A DNA stretch of 64,000 nucleotides from Leucobacter edaphi. Its GTDB lineage: Bacteria; Actinomycetota; Actinomycetes; Actinomycetales; Microbacteriaceae. Shown here one piece after another: positions 25,247 to 33,452 of the stretch (positions within the stretch are counted from its first letter, which is position 1; each line of letters opens with the position of its first letter). Location: assembly GCF_016522535.1 (NCBI RefSeq), contig NZ_JAEHOI010000005.1:186001-250000 (forward strand), in the 5' to 3' direction. Both the position numbers and the translations under genes were made by a program. The notes beneath the pieces are model-generated. The model had not been told where the DNA came from, did not search any database, and worked only from the letters and a program-made list of their open reading frames with translations.

Positions 25247-27058
25247 CTAGTACTTCCTCTCCATCGGCTGGTAGTTCGTGACGACCACAGGCTTCCAGTC
25301 CAGGCGGATGTGGTCCTCGGGGTTCGGCGAGTGCGGGTCGCCGGTGAGGTAGGCCATGGTGTGCTTCATGTAGTTTTCGTCGTCGCGCTTCGGGTAGTCG
25401 TCGCGCATGTGCCCGCCGCGGCTCTCCTTGCGGTTGCGCGCGGTGTAGGTGAGCACCTCTGCGAGGTCGAGCAGGAAGCCCAGCTCGATCGCCTCGAGGA
25501 GGTCCGTGTTGTAGCGCATTCCGCGGTCCTGGACGCCCACGTTCATGTAGCGCACGCGGAGGTCGTGGATGACGCCGAGCACCTCGGTGAGGGACTCTTC
25601 GGTGCGGAACACCTGGGCGCCGCGGTCCATGGCCTCCTGCAGTTCGCGGCGGAGGTCCGCGACGCGCTCGGTGCCGTTGCCGTTGCGGAAGCCGGCGACC
25701 ATCTCGCGGACGGCGGCTGCCGGATCGGCGGGGAGGGGAACGAACTCGGCGGTGTTCGCGTAGTCGGCCGCGTTGTTGCCGGAGCGCTTGCCGAACACGT
25801 TGATGTCGAGCAGCGAGTTCGTGCCGAGGCGGTTCGAGCCGTGTACGGAGACGCAGGCGCACTCGCCGGCCGCGTAGAGGCCGGGAACGACGGTCGTGTT
25901 GTCGCTCAGCACCTCGGCGTCGTTGTTCGTCGGGATGCCGCCCATCGCGTAGTGCGCGGTCGGAAAGACGGGGACGGGCTCGGTGACCGGGTCGACACCG
26001 AGGTAGGTGCGCGCGAACTCGGTGATGTCGGGGAGCTTCGTCTCGAGGACCTCGGCGCCGAGGTGGGTGCAGTCGAGGTAGACGTAGTCCTTGTGGGGAC
26101 CGGCACCGCGGCCGTCGAGGACCTCCTGGACCATCGAGCGGGCGACGATGTCGCGGGGCGCGAGGTCCTTAATCGTGGGGGCGTAGCGCTCCATGAAGCG
26201 CTCGCCCGATGCGTTGCGGAGGATCGCTCCCTCGCCTCGGGCGCCCTCGGTCAGGAGGATGCCGAGGCCGGCGAGGCCGGTCGGGTGGAACTGGTAGAAC
26301 TCCATGTCCTCGAGCGGGAGGCCCTTGCGCCAGACGATGCCGACGCCGTCGCCCGTGAGGGTGTGCGCGTTCGAGGTGGTCTTGAAGATCTTGCCGAAAC
26401 CGCCGGTCGCGAAAACGATCGACTTGGCCTGGAAGACGTGGAGGTCGCCGGTGGCGAGCTCGTATGCGACGACGCCGGAGGGCTTCTTCACGCCGTCGAC
26501 CTCGGTCATGACGAGGTCGAGCACGTAGTACTCGTTGAAGAAGTTGACGCCCAGCTTGACGCAGTTCTGGAACAGCGTCTGCAGGATCATGTGGCCGGTG
26601 CGGTCTGCCGCGTAGCAGGCGCGGCGCACCGCGGCCTTGCCGTGATCGCGCGTGTGTCCGCCGAAGCGGCGCTGGTCGATCTTGCCCTCGGGCGTGCGGT
26701 TGAAGGGGAGGCCCATGTTCTCGAGGTCGATGACCGCGTCGATGGCCTCCTTGGCGAGGATCTCAGCCGCGTCCTGGTCGACGAGGTAGTCGCCGCCCTT
26801 GACGGTGTCGAAGGTGTGCCACTCCCAATTGTCCTCCTCGACGTTCGCGAGCGCAGCGGCCATGCCGCCCTGCGCCGCGCCCGTGTGGGAGCGGGTGGGG
26901 TAGAGCTTCGTGATGACGGCGGTCTTCGCCTTGGGCGCCGCCTCGATCGCGGCGCGCATGCCGGCGCCGCCGGCGCCGATGATGACAACGTCGAACTGGT
27001 GGTAGGTGACGCCGTCCTTGACGGTCACGTCCTCGCCCTGATGGGTGTTGGTGGTCAC
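25247..27058 (-). CDS. sdhA: succinate dehydrogenase flavoprotein subunit
   Basis: 603 aa catalytic subunit, succinate to fumarate. FAD-binding [17 protein letters not shown], the [14 protein letters not shown] motif with the His that binds FAD covalently, and the HPTGLAGLG and RGEGAILRN active-site segments are all present. The GTG start at 27058 follows GAGGAACCAC. Order on the minus strand is sdhC-sdhD-sdhA-sdhB. Confidence 0.97.
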   Translation of the reverse strand: MTTNTHQGEDVTVKDGVTYHQFDVVIIGAGGAGMRAAIEAAPKAKTAVITKLYPTRSHTGAAQGGMAAALANVEEDNWEWHTFDTVKGGDYLVDQDAAEILAKEAIDAVIDLENMGLPFNRTPEGKIDQRRFGGHTRDHGKAAVRRACYAADRTGHMILQTLFQNCVKLGVNFFNEYYVLDLVMTEVDGVKKPSGVVAYELATGDLHVFQAKSIVFATGGFGKIFKTTSNAHTLTGDGVGIVWRKGLPLEDMEFYQFHPTGLAGLGILLTEGARGEGAILRNASGERFMERYAPTIKDLAPRDIVARSMVQEVLDGRGAGPHKDYVYLDCTHLGAEVLETKLPDITEFARTYLGVDPVTEPVPVFPTAHYAMGGIPTNNDAEVLSDNTTVVPGLYAAGECACVSVHGSNRLGTNSLLDINVFGKRSGNNAADYANTAEFVPLPADPAAAVREMVAGFRNGNGTERVADLRRELQEAMDRGAQVFRTEESLTEVLGVIHDLRVRYMNVGVQDRGMRYNTDLLEAIELGFLLDLAEVLTYTARNRKESRGGHMRDDYPKRDDENYMKHTMAYLTGDPHSPNPEDHIRLDWKPVVVTNYQPMERKY

Positions 27059-27104
27059 GTGGTTCCTCTATCTTCGATGCGAAAAGTGTGAGCTGCTGGC
27101 CCGA

Positions 27105-27542
27105 TCAGGCGTTGCAGAACGAGGCGACGAGAGCCGGATCCGCGCCGGCGGGGCACGGGTCGAGCGTGTAAATGACGAAGGTGCCGAGCAGGATCAGCAG
27201 CGCGGCCGACAGGAACAGCAGCACCTTGAAGGTCTTCGCGAGGCCAGGACGCTCGACGTAGTCGTTGACGATCGTGCGCATGCCGTTCGCGCCGTGGATC
27301 AGGGCGAGCCACAGGAGCAGCGTGTCCCAGATCTTCCAGAACGGCTGCGACAGCTTGCCGCCGACGAAGCCGAAGTCGATGGCGTGGACGCCGTCGCCGA
27401 TCATGAGATTGGAGAAGAGGTGCCCGAAGACGAGGACGAGGAGCAGCACGCCGGAGACGCGCATGTAGATCCAGCCCCACTTTTCCCAGTTCGTGCCCTT
27501 GCGGGCCGGCCGGGTGCCCGGGTTTTCGATTGCCATAGCCAC
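27105..27542 (-). CDS. sdhD: succinate dehydrogenase membrane anchor subunit
   Basis: 145 aa with three hydrophobic helices (VSGVLLLVLVFGHLFSNLMI; FWKIWDTLLLWLALIHGANGM; VLLFLSAALLILLGTFVIYTL). Histidines in helices one (GHLF) and two (LIHGANGMR) are candidate haem or quinone-site residues. The start is uncertain: GTG at 27542 is 9 nt after AAGGGG, but TTG at 27548 or ATG at 27536 are in frame. Confidence 0.9.
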   Translation of the reverse strand: MAMAIENPGTRPARKGTNWEKWGWIYMRVSGVLLLVLVFGHLFSNLMIGDGVHAIDFGFVGGKLSQPFWKIWDTLLLWLALIHGANGMRTIVNDYVERPGLAKTFKVLLFLSAALLILLGTFVIYTLDPCPAGADPALVASFCNA

Positions 27543-27562
27543 GTTCAATATCCCCTTTTCGC

Positions 27563-27979
27563 CTAGTGCCCGAAGACGTTCATGAGGTGACGCGGCAGGA
27601 AGCCCGCCATGGTCACGGCCCAGAGGACGATCACGATCCAGAACATGGCGCGCTGGTAGTGGGCGCCCTTGCTCCAGTAGTCAACGAGGATGATCCGGAT
27701 GCCGTTGAAGGCGTGGAACACGATCGCTGCGACCAGGACCGCCTCGCCGAGGCCCATGACCGGTGTCTTGTAGGTGCTCATGACCGCGTTGTACGCCTCG
27801 GGGCTGACCCGGACGAGCGCGGTGTCGAGTACGTGCACGAGGAGGAAGAAGAAGATTGCGACGCCCGTGATGCGGTGAAGCACCCACGACCACATTCCCT
27901 CATTGCCGCGGTAGAGGGTGCCGCCCTGGCGTACCTTCTTCTTCACCGCGGGCGCTGCTGCTGCCGTTTGGGCTGACAC
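27563..27979 (-). CDS. sdhC: succinate dehydrogenase cytochrome b556-type subunit
   Basis: 138 aa, three helices. GMWSWVLHRITGVAIFFFLLVHVLDTALV contains the SdhC signature with HRITG and the haem-ligand region LLVHVLD. The GTG at 27979 is preceded by GGAGGAAGCCC. It is the first gene of the sdh operon and divergent from mannose-1-P guanylyltransferase. The shared 213-bp region contains CAGTAT and CATAAT -10-like boxes on the minus strand. Confidence 0.92.
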   Translation of the reverse strand: MSAQTAAAAPAVKKKVRQGGTLYRGNEGMWSWVLHRITGVAIFFFLLVHVLDTALVRVSPEAYNAVMSTYKTPVMGLGEAVLVAAIVFHAFNGIRIILVDYWSKGAHYQRAMFWIVIVLWAVTMAGFLPRHLMNVFGH

Positions 27980-28140
27980 GGGCTTCCTCCTTGGTCCTGC
28001 TTCGCCGAGTGTCGCTCGGCAGCTGACGTTCGCGGATTTGCCAGGCATGGGCGCACGCTGAGCAGGCCCATACTGTGAATCCGCTGCGTCCCCCATTATG
28101 ACACCATTCGGGGGCCGCTCTCGTCACCCGGTTCCGCCGT

Positions 28141-28166
28141 GTGGAAAGACCGTCGCGGTTTTCCAC
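28141..28166. promoter_or_regulatory. inverted repeat in the sdhC/guanylyltransferase divergent region
   Basis: GTGGAAA and TTTCCAC arms separated by 12 nt. The right arm with flanks reads TTTTCCACA, which fits the degenerate DnaA-box consensus TTWTNCACA. It ends 26 bp before the guanylyltransferase start. Its role is unknown. Confidence 0.35.
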
Positions 28167-28192
28167 AGGGCTCCCCCATTAGGGTTGGAGGC

Positions 28193-29323
28193 ATGTCAGC
28201 GGACACCGCCCTCTCGCCTGCGCTCGAGCGCTTCACCTGCGTCATCCCCGCCGGCGGCGTCGGATCGAGGCTGTGGCCGCTCTCCCGAGCGAACGCCCCG
28301 AAGTTCCTGCTCGACCTCACAGGCTCGGGAGACTCCCTGCTCAGAACCACCTGGGATCGTCTGGCGCCGATCGCGGATCCGAAGCATCTCATGGTGGTCA
28401 CGGGCATTTCGCACCGCGATTCCGTGGCGGATCAGCTCCCCGAGCTGCTCCCGGAGAACCTGATCACCGAGAGCTCCCCGAAGGATTCCTCGGCGGCGAT
28501 CGGCCTCGCAGCCGCCCTGCTCGAGCTGCGCGACCCCGACGCGATCCTCGGATCCTTCGCCGCCGACCACGTGATCCGCGGCGACGTCCTGTTCCAGCGC
28601 GCCGTCACCACGGCGGTGCAGGCTGCTGATCAGGGGTACATCGCAACGATCGGGATCCACCCTTCGCACCCGGCCACAGGCTTCGGATACATCTCCTGCG
28701 GCGATGCCCGCGGCGACCTCGCGCCGTTCGACGTCTACGACGTGACCGAGTTCGTCGAGAAACCCGATGCCGAGCAGGCGCAGGCGTACCTCAACGAGGG
28801 CGGCTACCTGTGGAACGCGGGCATGTTCATCGCGCGCGCCTCGGTGCTGCTCGACCAGATGGCGCTCGCCGAACCGGCGCTCGTCCGCTCGCTGCGCGAG
28901 ATCGCCGCGGCATGGGGCACGAAGCGCGGCGCCGAGGTGCGTGAGCGCCTGTGGTCGACGCTGCCGAAGATCGCGATCGACTACACGGTCGCCGAGCCAG
29001 CAGCGAAGGCCGGAAAGATGGTCTGCGTCGCCGCCCACTTCGACTGGGACGACGTGGGCGACTTCGCCTCCGTGGCAAACCTCCTCACCCGCGGCCGCGG
29101 CACCGACCTCGCCGTGCTCGGCGACGGCGCCCAGGTACTGTCGGACGCCTCGAGCGGGATCGTCGTCTCCGAGAGCGACCGACTCGTCGCGCTCGTCGGC
29201 GTCGAGGACGTCGTAGTTGTCGACACCGCCGACGTGCTCCTCGTTACGACGAAGAGCCGCGCGCAGGACGTGAAGAACCTGGTCAACCGCATGAAGGTGC
29301 AGGGCGGCGGGCACCTGCTGTAG
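28193..29323 (+). CDS. manC: mannose-1-phosphate guanylyltransferase
   Basis: 376 aa. GTP plus mannose-1-P to GDP-mannose, for glycolipids and glycans. The nucleotidyltransferase motif is VIPAGGVGSRLWPLSR followed by APKFLLDL. Further motifs are FAADHVI (metal Asp), GFGYI, VTEFVEKPD and GYLWNAGMFI. A domain reading VVVVDTADVLLVTTKSRAQDVKNLV closes the protein. It is the single-domain actinobacterial type without an isomerase domain. The ATG at 28193 has GGAGG only one base away, so the mRNA may be leaderless or the SD atypically close. Confidence 0.92.
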   Translation: MSADTALSPALERFTCVIPAGGVGSRLWPLSRANAPKFLLDLTGSGDSLLRTTWDRLAPIADPKHLMVVTGISHRDSVADQLPELLPENLITESSPKDSSAAIGLAAALLELRDPDAILGSFAADHVIRGDVLFQRAVTTAVQAADQGYIATIGIHPSHPATGFGYISCGDARGDLAPFDVYDVTEFVEKPDAEQAQAYLNEGGYLWNAGMFIARASVLLDQMALAEPALVRSLREIAAAWGTKRGAEVRERLWSTLPKIAIDYTVAEPAAKAGKMVCVAAHFDWDDVGDFASVANLLTRGRGTDLAVLGDGAQVLSDASSGIVVSESDRLVALVGVEDVVVVDTADVLLVTTKSRAQDVKNLVNRMKVQGGGHLL

Positions 29324-29757
29324 GGTTCCTCAGCGATTCAACTCATCGCGACCTGCACACCGATCTACTTCCCGCCGCGCACGAGGAATCCGCGTCCCGC
29401 CGGGAAGTCCTCGCGTTTGGCGTGGGTGAACGGCACGGTGAACACGGTCGGCGCGTCGTTGGCGTCGGGCTGCAGCGCGAGCGCCCAGCGGGCGCCGCGG
29501 GCCGAACAAGGTCGCTGCACGTAAAAGCGAACGCGCGTTAAGTCAAGCAGGCCCGACACAACGATGGCCTTGCCAGGAAGCCTGATGGAACGCGTGTAAG
29601 GCATCGAAGTGCAAAGCGGCGGGGCATCACGCGACGCAAAGCAACGCCAGTTCGATAACGCAGTGAGCGAGAAGAATCCGGCAGAAGCAATACTGAATGG
29701 TATAGAGAATTAAGATCACATCCGTAGTTGAACAAAGAGTTAAGTGAGGTAACTCCC
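29324..29757. other. low-GC accessory junction
   Basis: 434 bp between the guanylyltransferase stop and the immunity-like gene. GC drops clearly after about 29520. It contains one short minus-strand reading frame (29365-29604), listed separately. No terminator hairpin, tRNA or transposase was seen. The composition change suggests an acquired segment. Confidence 0.55.
29365..29604 (-). pseudogene. small hypothetical reading frame, probable C-terminal gene remnant
   Basis: 79 codons. The C-terminal part (ALALQPDANDAPTVFTVPFTHAKRED...) has protein-like composition in high-GC DNA, while the first third lies in lower-GC DNA and the ATG lacks a ribosome-binding site. This looks like the surviving 3' end of a gene joined to unrelated sequence. 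Family not recognised. Confidence 0.35.
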
Positions 29758-30219
29758 GTGATTATTACTGAAATCAATTCCTCGATAAGCTCGCGACTGA
29801 GTGATACTTTTCGATCTTTCCGAGATCAAATCCGCAGGAGCCTCGGTCGGCTCGACGGCGAGGAGACATTCGCCTATTCGATCTATTTCGTGCCTGATGA
29901 TGCGGGTTGGCCTGATGCTCCTGGGTACGATGACGATCTCTACAATGACTTCTACTTGCAGAGCGCTGGTACTGCCGAGGCCATGGTCATTGAATTGAAG
30001 CGGAAAGACATCGACGGCGAGACCCGCCAGTACGCGGTCGGCCGCCCCGCGCCTGCTGACCAGTCCGACATGGTCGAAGTCCACTATGCGGACTCCACGC
30101 TCACCGTTCCACCGTCCGAGGTGTTCACAGCCGACGAAGCCACAGATATCTACTACCAGTACTTCCAAAACCAGACCATCCCGGAGGACCTCACTCTTCG
30201 CGAGCTGGACCTCTCCTAG
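29758..30219 (+). CDS. hypothetical protein, immunity-protein-like
   Basis: 153 aa, acidic, soluble, no signal or membrane segment. The GTG at 29758 is supported by GAGG 8 nt upstream. A TTG ten codons earlier is also in frame. The C-terminus VFTADEATDIYYQYFQNQTIP resembles the closing helix of small proteins found beside polymorphic toxins of actinobacterial secretion systems. The codon usage and GC are lower than neighbours. No intact toxin is adjacent, so it would be an orphan. The functional suggestion is weak. Confidence 0.6.
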   Translation: MIITEINSSISSRLSDTFRSFRDQIRRSLGRLDGEETFAYSIYFVPDDAGWPDAPGYDDDLYNDFYLQSAGTAEAMVIELKRKDIDGETRQYAVGRPAPADQSDMVEVHYADSTLTVPPSEVFTADEATDIYYQYFQNQTIPEDLTLRELDLS

Positions 30220-30229
30220 GGAAGGATCA

Positions 30230-30401
30230 ATGACTGTCGTAAACCCTTGGAGTGAGTTCCCCGATCAGATTCGCGCCAGCTGGGGAGGCCGGTGGGCCAT
30301 GGCCTGATCAGGCCAAGATCACTTTCGAAACGGATCAGACCGCAGTCACCGCGTTCGTCGCAGACCTCCGTCGCGCGCAGGCGATCGTAGGTTTTCAGTA
30401 G
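30230..30401 (+). pseudogene. frameshifted small gene downstream of the immunity-like gene
   Basis: An ATG with AAGGA upstream opens a frame, MTVVNPWSEFPDQIRASWGG, that stops at 30307. The +1 frame continues plausibly as PWPDQAKITFETDQTAV and on to a TAG at 30399-30401. Joining them would give about 56 residues. A single-base indel near 30280-30300 explains both halves. It begins 10 nt after the immunity-like gene, so they were probably one operon. Family not recognised. Confidence 0.45.
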
Positions 30402-30568
30402 ATCAGCGCTGCCCCGCTGCAGCGATATCACTGACGAGGGGTGTCCTTCGATGCAGAAACCAGATATCCCGGGGGCCTTTGTCTCTCTCGGGGCAAGAAC
30501 AAGAAGCGCTCTTCCGAACCCCGGAAACGTCCTCGCCGAGCAGGCGCACGAGCAATCTCGGCGCCCCG

Positions 30569-31291
30569 TCACTCCCCCGCGGGAAACGCGATCGCGAACG
30601 GGAACTCCGTCGAGCGCGCGAGGCGCCGCCCGTCGCTCGCGAGCGCATCGAGGTCGGCGATCCGGTCGCCGGTCGCGAGATCCGGATCGGAGGACACGAC
30701 GACGCGTCCGTTGACGTTCACGAGCACCGCCCCGGCCCACTCTTCGGTCTGCGGGAGCAGGCGTTCTTCGAGGTCGGCGACGAGCACGTCGGCGCAGACA
30801 ACGCCCGCGAATTCGCCGCGGACGAAGATTGGCAAGGTCGACGTGATCGTGATCTCGTTGGAACACAGGTAGTCGACGAAGGGGCCGGCGACATGTCGCT
30901 CGCCCGTCGTCTCGGGCACGCGGTACCACTCGAGGCGGAAGAGGTCGATCGCGGCCTGACCTGGTCCGAAGGTGGAGGAGGCGAGGAGGGATCGCTCAGG
31001 GCCCTGCCACCAGGCGAGCGGGTTGCCCTCGGAGACGATCCCGCTGCTCGCACAGTAGCCGGCGCCGTACAGGGGACGCTCGGTCGTGTCGAGAATGCGA
31101 TGCGAACCGGCGCTCACAAGTTCGACGAGTCGCTGCCCGGTGATCGGTCCGCTGGCCGTTTCCGCTTCGAGCTGCGCTTCGAGCACCGGGCGCCACTCGG
31201 TGAGCGGCGCGAACACCCCCGCGAAGAAGTCATCGACGTTGCGGATCGCCCGCTCGGCTGCCAGCAGCGTCGTTGCCACCGTGTCCCCCAT
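30569..31291 (-). CDS. stand-alone cache-domain protein
   Basis: 240 aa soluble protein with a PDC/cache-type sensor fold: FRLEWYRVPE, GPFVDYLCSNEITITSTLPIF, RGEFAGVVCADVLVADLEERLL and GAVLVNVNGRVVVSSDPDLATGDRI. Cache domains normally sit outside the membrane in receptors, but no signal peptide, membrane helix or output domain is present, so it would be cytosolic. The R-x-x-W-Y and VDY elements resemble amino-acid/amine-binding cache proteins. Its start lies 62 nt inside the upstream GntR gene, indicating co-expression. A ligand-sensing partner for the neighbouring importer is an inference. Confidence 0.75.
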   Translation of the reverse strand: MGDTVATTLLAAERAIRNVDDFFAGVFAPLTEWRPVLEAQLEAETASGPITGQRLVELVSAGSHRILDTTERPLYGAGYCASSGIVSEGNPLAWWQGPERSLLASSTFGPGQAAIDLFRLEWYRVPETTGERHVAGPFVDYLCSNEITITSTLPIFVRGEFAGVVCADVLVADLEERLLPQTEEWAGAVLVNVNGRVVVSSDPDLATGDRIADLDALASDGRRLARSTEFPFAIAFPAGE

Positions 31292-32111
31292 CGTCCGGGG
31301 CGGGGGCGTCGGTGCTCCCGCGTGCGTTCAGTCTGCCACGAAGATCGCCGTCAGCGGCGGCCGCGAGCAGCTCGGCGCGGAACCCCGTGAGCCAGCGGAC
31401 CGCGCCGCGCACGCCCGCGGACACCTGTGCGCGGGCCTCGACAGGGTCGCCCGCACGCGTGGCTGCGATCTGCCGCATGAGGGTCTCGTGGGTGACGGCG
31501 CGGCGATCCGGATCCGCGTCCTGCAATGCCAGATAGGGCGTGAATTCGGTCTGCACGCGCACGTGTTCGGAGGTGAGGCGCACCGACTGGCTGAGCGCCG
31601 CGAGTTCGAGCTGCACGTCGGTGACGCGGCGGCGCCACGCGTCGCGCGCCAGGGTGCCGGCGCTCGCGAGGATCCGTTCGACGACCTCGAGTTCCTCCGG
31701 CGCGGCGCGGCGGCACGCATACTCAGCGCAGGCTGCCGAGATGGCTTCGTAGTGCACGGCCATGTCGGCGAGTTCGACCCGCGGGAGTTCCATCAGTGAG
31801 CGCGCGTTGACCTCCTCGACAGCGCCCTGACTCGTGCGCACGAAGCTGCCGCCGCCGCGGCCGCGGCGCGTCTCGATCAGGCCACGGTCGCGCAGGGTGC
31901 CGAGGGCCTCGCGCACCGTGACGAGTGCGACGCCGAGCAGCGCGGAGAGTTCGTTCTCGCTGGGCAGCCGCTCGCCCTCGACGAATGCGCCGTTGGAAAT
32001 CGCCTGGGTGAGGCGGGTGACGACGAGCGCGGCGCGCCCCTCATCGCCGAGCGGCGCGAACGCTGCGGTGCGAAGTCGGCTCGGGGTCGAGTGAGCGAGC
32101 GAGTGAGGCAC
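31230..32111 (-). CDS. GntR family transcriptional regulator, FadR/FCD type
   Basis: 293 aa. The winged helix is at about 30-95 (AISNGAFVEGERLPSENELSALLGVALVTVREALGTLRDRGLIETRRGRGGGSFV), followed by an all-helical FCD ligand domain. The GTG at 32111 is chosen because GGAGG lies 5 nt upstream. It overlaps the cache gene by 62 nt and is divergent from the potABCD-like operon at 32327. An inverted repeat at 32262-32285 is a likely operator. The family usually represses until a small metabolite binds the FCD domain. Confidence 0.85.
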   Translation of the reverse strand: MPHSLAHSTPSRLRTAAFAPLGDEGRAALVVTRLTQAISNGAFVEGERLPSENELSALLGVALVTVREALGTLRDRGLIETRRGRGGGSFVRTSQGAVEEVNARSLMELPRVELADMAVHYEAISAACAEYACRRAAPEELEVVERILASAGTLARDAWRRRVTDVQLELAALSQSVRLTSEHVRVQTEFTPYLALQDADPDRRAVTHETLMRQIAATRAGDPVEARAQVSAGVRGAVRWLTGFRAELLAAAADGDLRGRLNARGSTDAPAPDDGGHGGNDAAGSRAGDPQRR

Positions 32112-32261
32112 GACGCCCTCCGATCCCTGTCGTTCACCGGCAGTTCGATTCTGGCAGGAGCTTCCTCCGGATCCGATGAACTCCCTGTTCCGGGACGCCG
32201 TCGGGACCACCCACCGCTTTCTCGTGACCGAATCGTGACCAGATCGATCCTCGCGAAGCCT

Positions 32262-32285
32262 TTAACATCTCAAACCATATGTTAA
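32262..32285. promoter_or_regulatory. candidate GntR operator / promoter of ABC operon 2
   Basis: TTAACAT and ATGTTAA, perfect 7-bp arms around a 10-nt spacer, in an AT-rich patch. TAACAT within it also resembles a -10 hexamer about 60 bp upstream of the operon start, so bound regulator would block transcription. Confidence 0.55.
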
Positions 32286-32326
32286 GTTCGGTGCATTCAA
32301 CAGAGCAGTTGAGGAGCAGATTCACC

Positions 32327-33388
32327 ATGGTCGAAGACGACACGAACCGCGGCGACGCCGCGTCCGGTGCCCCAGCGGTGTCCGTCCAATCCGTCACCAA
32401 GCAGTTCGGAGACTTCACCGCCGTCGACGGGCTGAGCCTCGACATCAGGCCGGGCGAATTCTTCTCGATGCTGGGCCCGTCAGGATCCGGGAAGACGACC
32501 GTCCTCCGCCTCATCGCCGGCTTCGAACAGCCCACCGAGGGCACGATCTCCCTGTTCGGCGACGACGTCACGAAAAAAGCGCCGTTCGACCGCAACGTCA
32601 ACACCGTCTTCCAGGACTACGCGCTGTTCCCGCACATGAGCGTCCTCGACAACGTCGGGTACGGCCTACGCGTCCGTGGCGTCGGTAGGGCCGACCGGAA
32701 GAAGCGCGCAATGCGGGCCCTCGAGAGCGTTCGCCTCGATCACGTCGCCGATCGTATGCCCTCGCAGCTCTCCGGAGGCCAGCGGCAGCGCGTCGCGCTC
32801 GCCCGCGCCACCGTCGTCGAACCCAGCGTGCTCCTCCTCGACGAACCACTCGGCGCCCTCGACCTGAAACTCCGCGAGCAGATGCAGGTCGAGCTCAAGC
32901 AATTGCAGCGCGACCTCGGGATCACCTTCATCTTCGTCACCCACGACCAGGAGGAGGCGCTCACCCTCTCAGACCGGATCGCCGTCTTCAACGCGGGCAA
33001 GATCGAACAGCTCGGCACCCCGCGAGACCTCTACGAAAACCCGGCGTCACGCTTCGTTGCTGACTTCATCGGCAACACGAACCTGCTCGACGCCGAGGTG
33101 TCGCACACCGTCCTCGGGGTCGCGGGCGACCACTCGATCCGGCCGGAGAAGATGATCGTTTCTCGCTCCGAGGACGCGGCTCTCGGCGTGCGCAGCGCGG
33201 CTGGATCCGTCGTCGAGTCGATCTACCTGGGCAACTCCACCCGCGTCGTCGTCGATCTGGACGCGGGAGTCCGGGTCACCGTCCTCGAGCAGAACGTGCG
33301 CAAGCACACGCCCGAGGACGCCCGCGGCGAGCGCGTCTTCGTCCAGTGGCACGACGAGGACGTCGTGCCACTCCAGCCCGCGGCCTGA
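32327..33388 (+). CDS. polyamine-type ABC transporter ATP-binding protein 2 (PotA-like)
   Basis: 353 aa ATPase. Walker [10 protein letters not shown], signature LSGGQRQRVALARA, Walker B LLLDEPLGALD, H-loop FVTHDQEEALTLSD, and a C-terminal TOBE domain with IRPEKMIV. The ATG at 32327 follows GAGGAG with 10 nt spacing. An upstream ATG at 32279 falls in the promoter/operator and lacks a ribosome-binding site. It is the first gene of a second complete importer, in the order ATPase, binding protein, permease, permease, which differs from operon 1. Confidence 0.9.
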   Translation: MVEDDTNRGDAASGAPAVSVQSVTKQFGDFTAVDGLSLDIRPGEFFSMLGPSGSGKTTVLRLIAGFEQPTEGTISLFGDDVTKKAPFDRNVNTVFQDYALFPHMSVLDNVGYGLRVRGVGRADRKKRAMRALESVRLDHVADRMPSQLSGGQRQRVALARATVVEPSVLLLDEPLGALDLKLREQMQVELKQLQRDLGITFIFVTHDQEEALTLSDRIAVFNAGKIEQLGTPRDLYENPASRFVADFIGNTNLLDAEVSHTVLGVAGDHSIRPEKMIVSRSEDAALGVRSAAGSVVESIYLGNSTRVVVDLDAGVRVTVLEQNVRKHTPEDARGERVFVQWHDEDVVPLQPAA

Positions 33389-33452
33389 TCCGCACCGTCC
33401 AACACCAGGCCTGATCGCGGCGCGATTCGGCCCCAAACGAAAGAAGAGTCAC

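Noticed and set aside
24254-27091. 945-codon open frame on the plus strand
   Set aside because: It is antisense to sdhB and sdhA, whose motifs are complete. Long antisense frames are expected in very high-GC DNA and the translation is low-complexity Val/Asp/Glu/Gly.
24479-27979. Fumarate reductase instead of succinate dehydrogenase
   Set aside because: Gene order C-D-A-B, the three-helix SdhC signature and absence of a five-helix FrdC favour succinate dehydrogenase, though direction of reaction cannot be proven by sequence.
28141-28166. Replication origin DnaA cluster
   Set aside because: Only one box fits the degenerate consensus and its inverted partner has a mismatch. dnaA, dnaN and parAB genes are absent.
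29365-29604. Insertion-sequence or transposase remnant
   Set aside because: No DDE or HTH motif, no terminal inverted repeat or target duplication could be identified around the fragment.
30216-30929. 237-codon minus-strand frame upstream of the cache stop
   Set aside because: Out of frame with the cache gene and Arg-rich. The cache frame in the same strand has family motifs.
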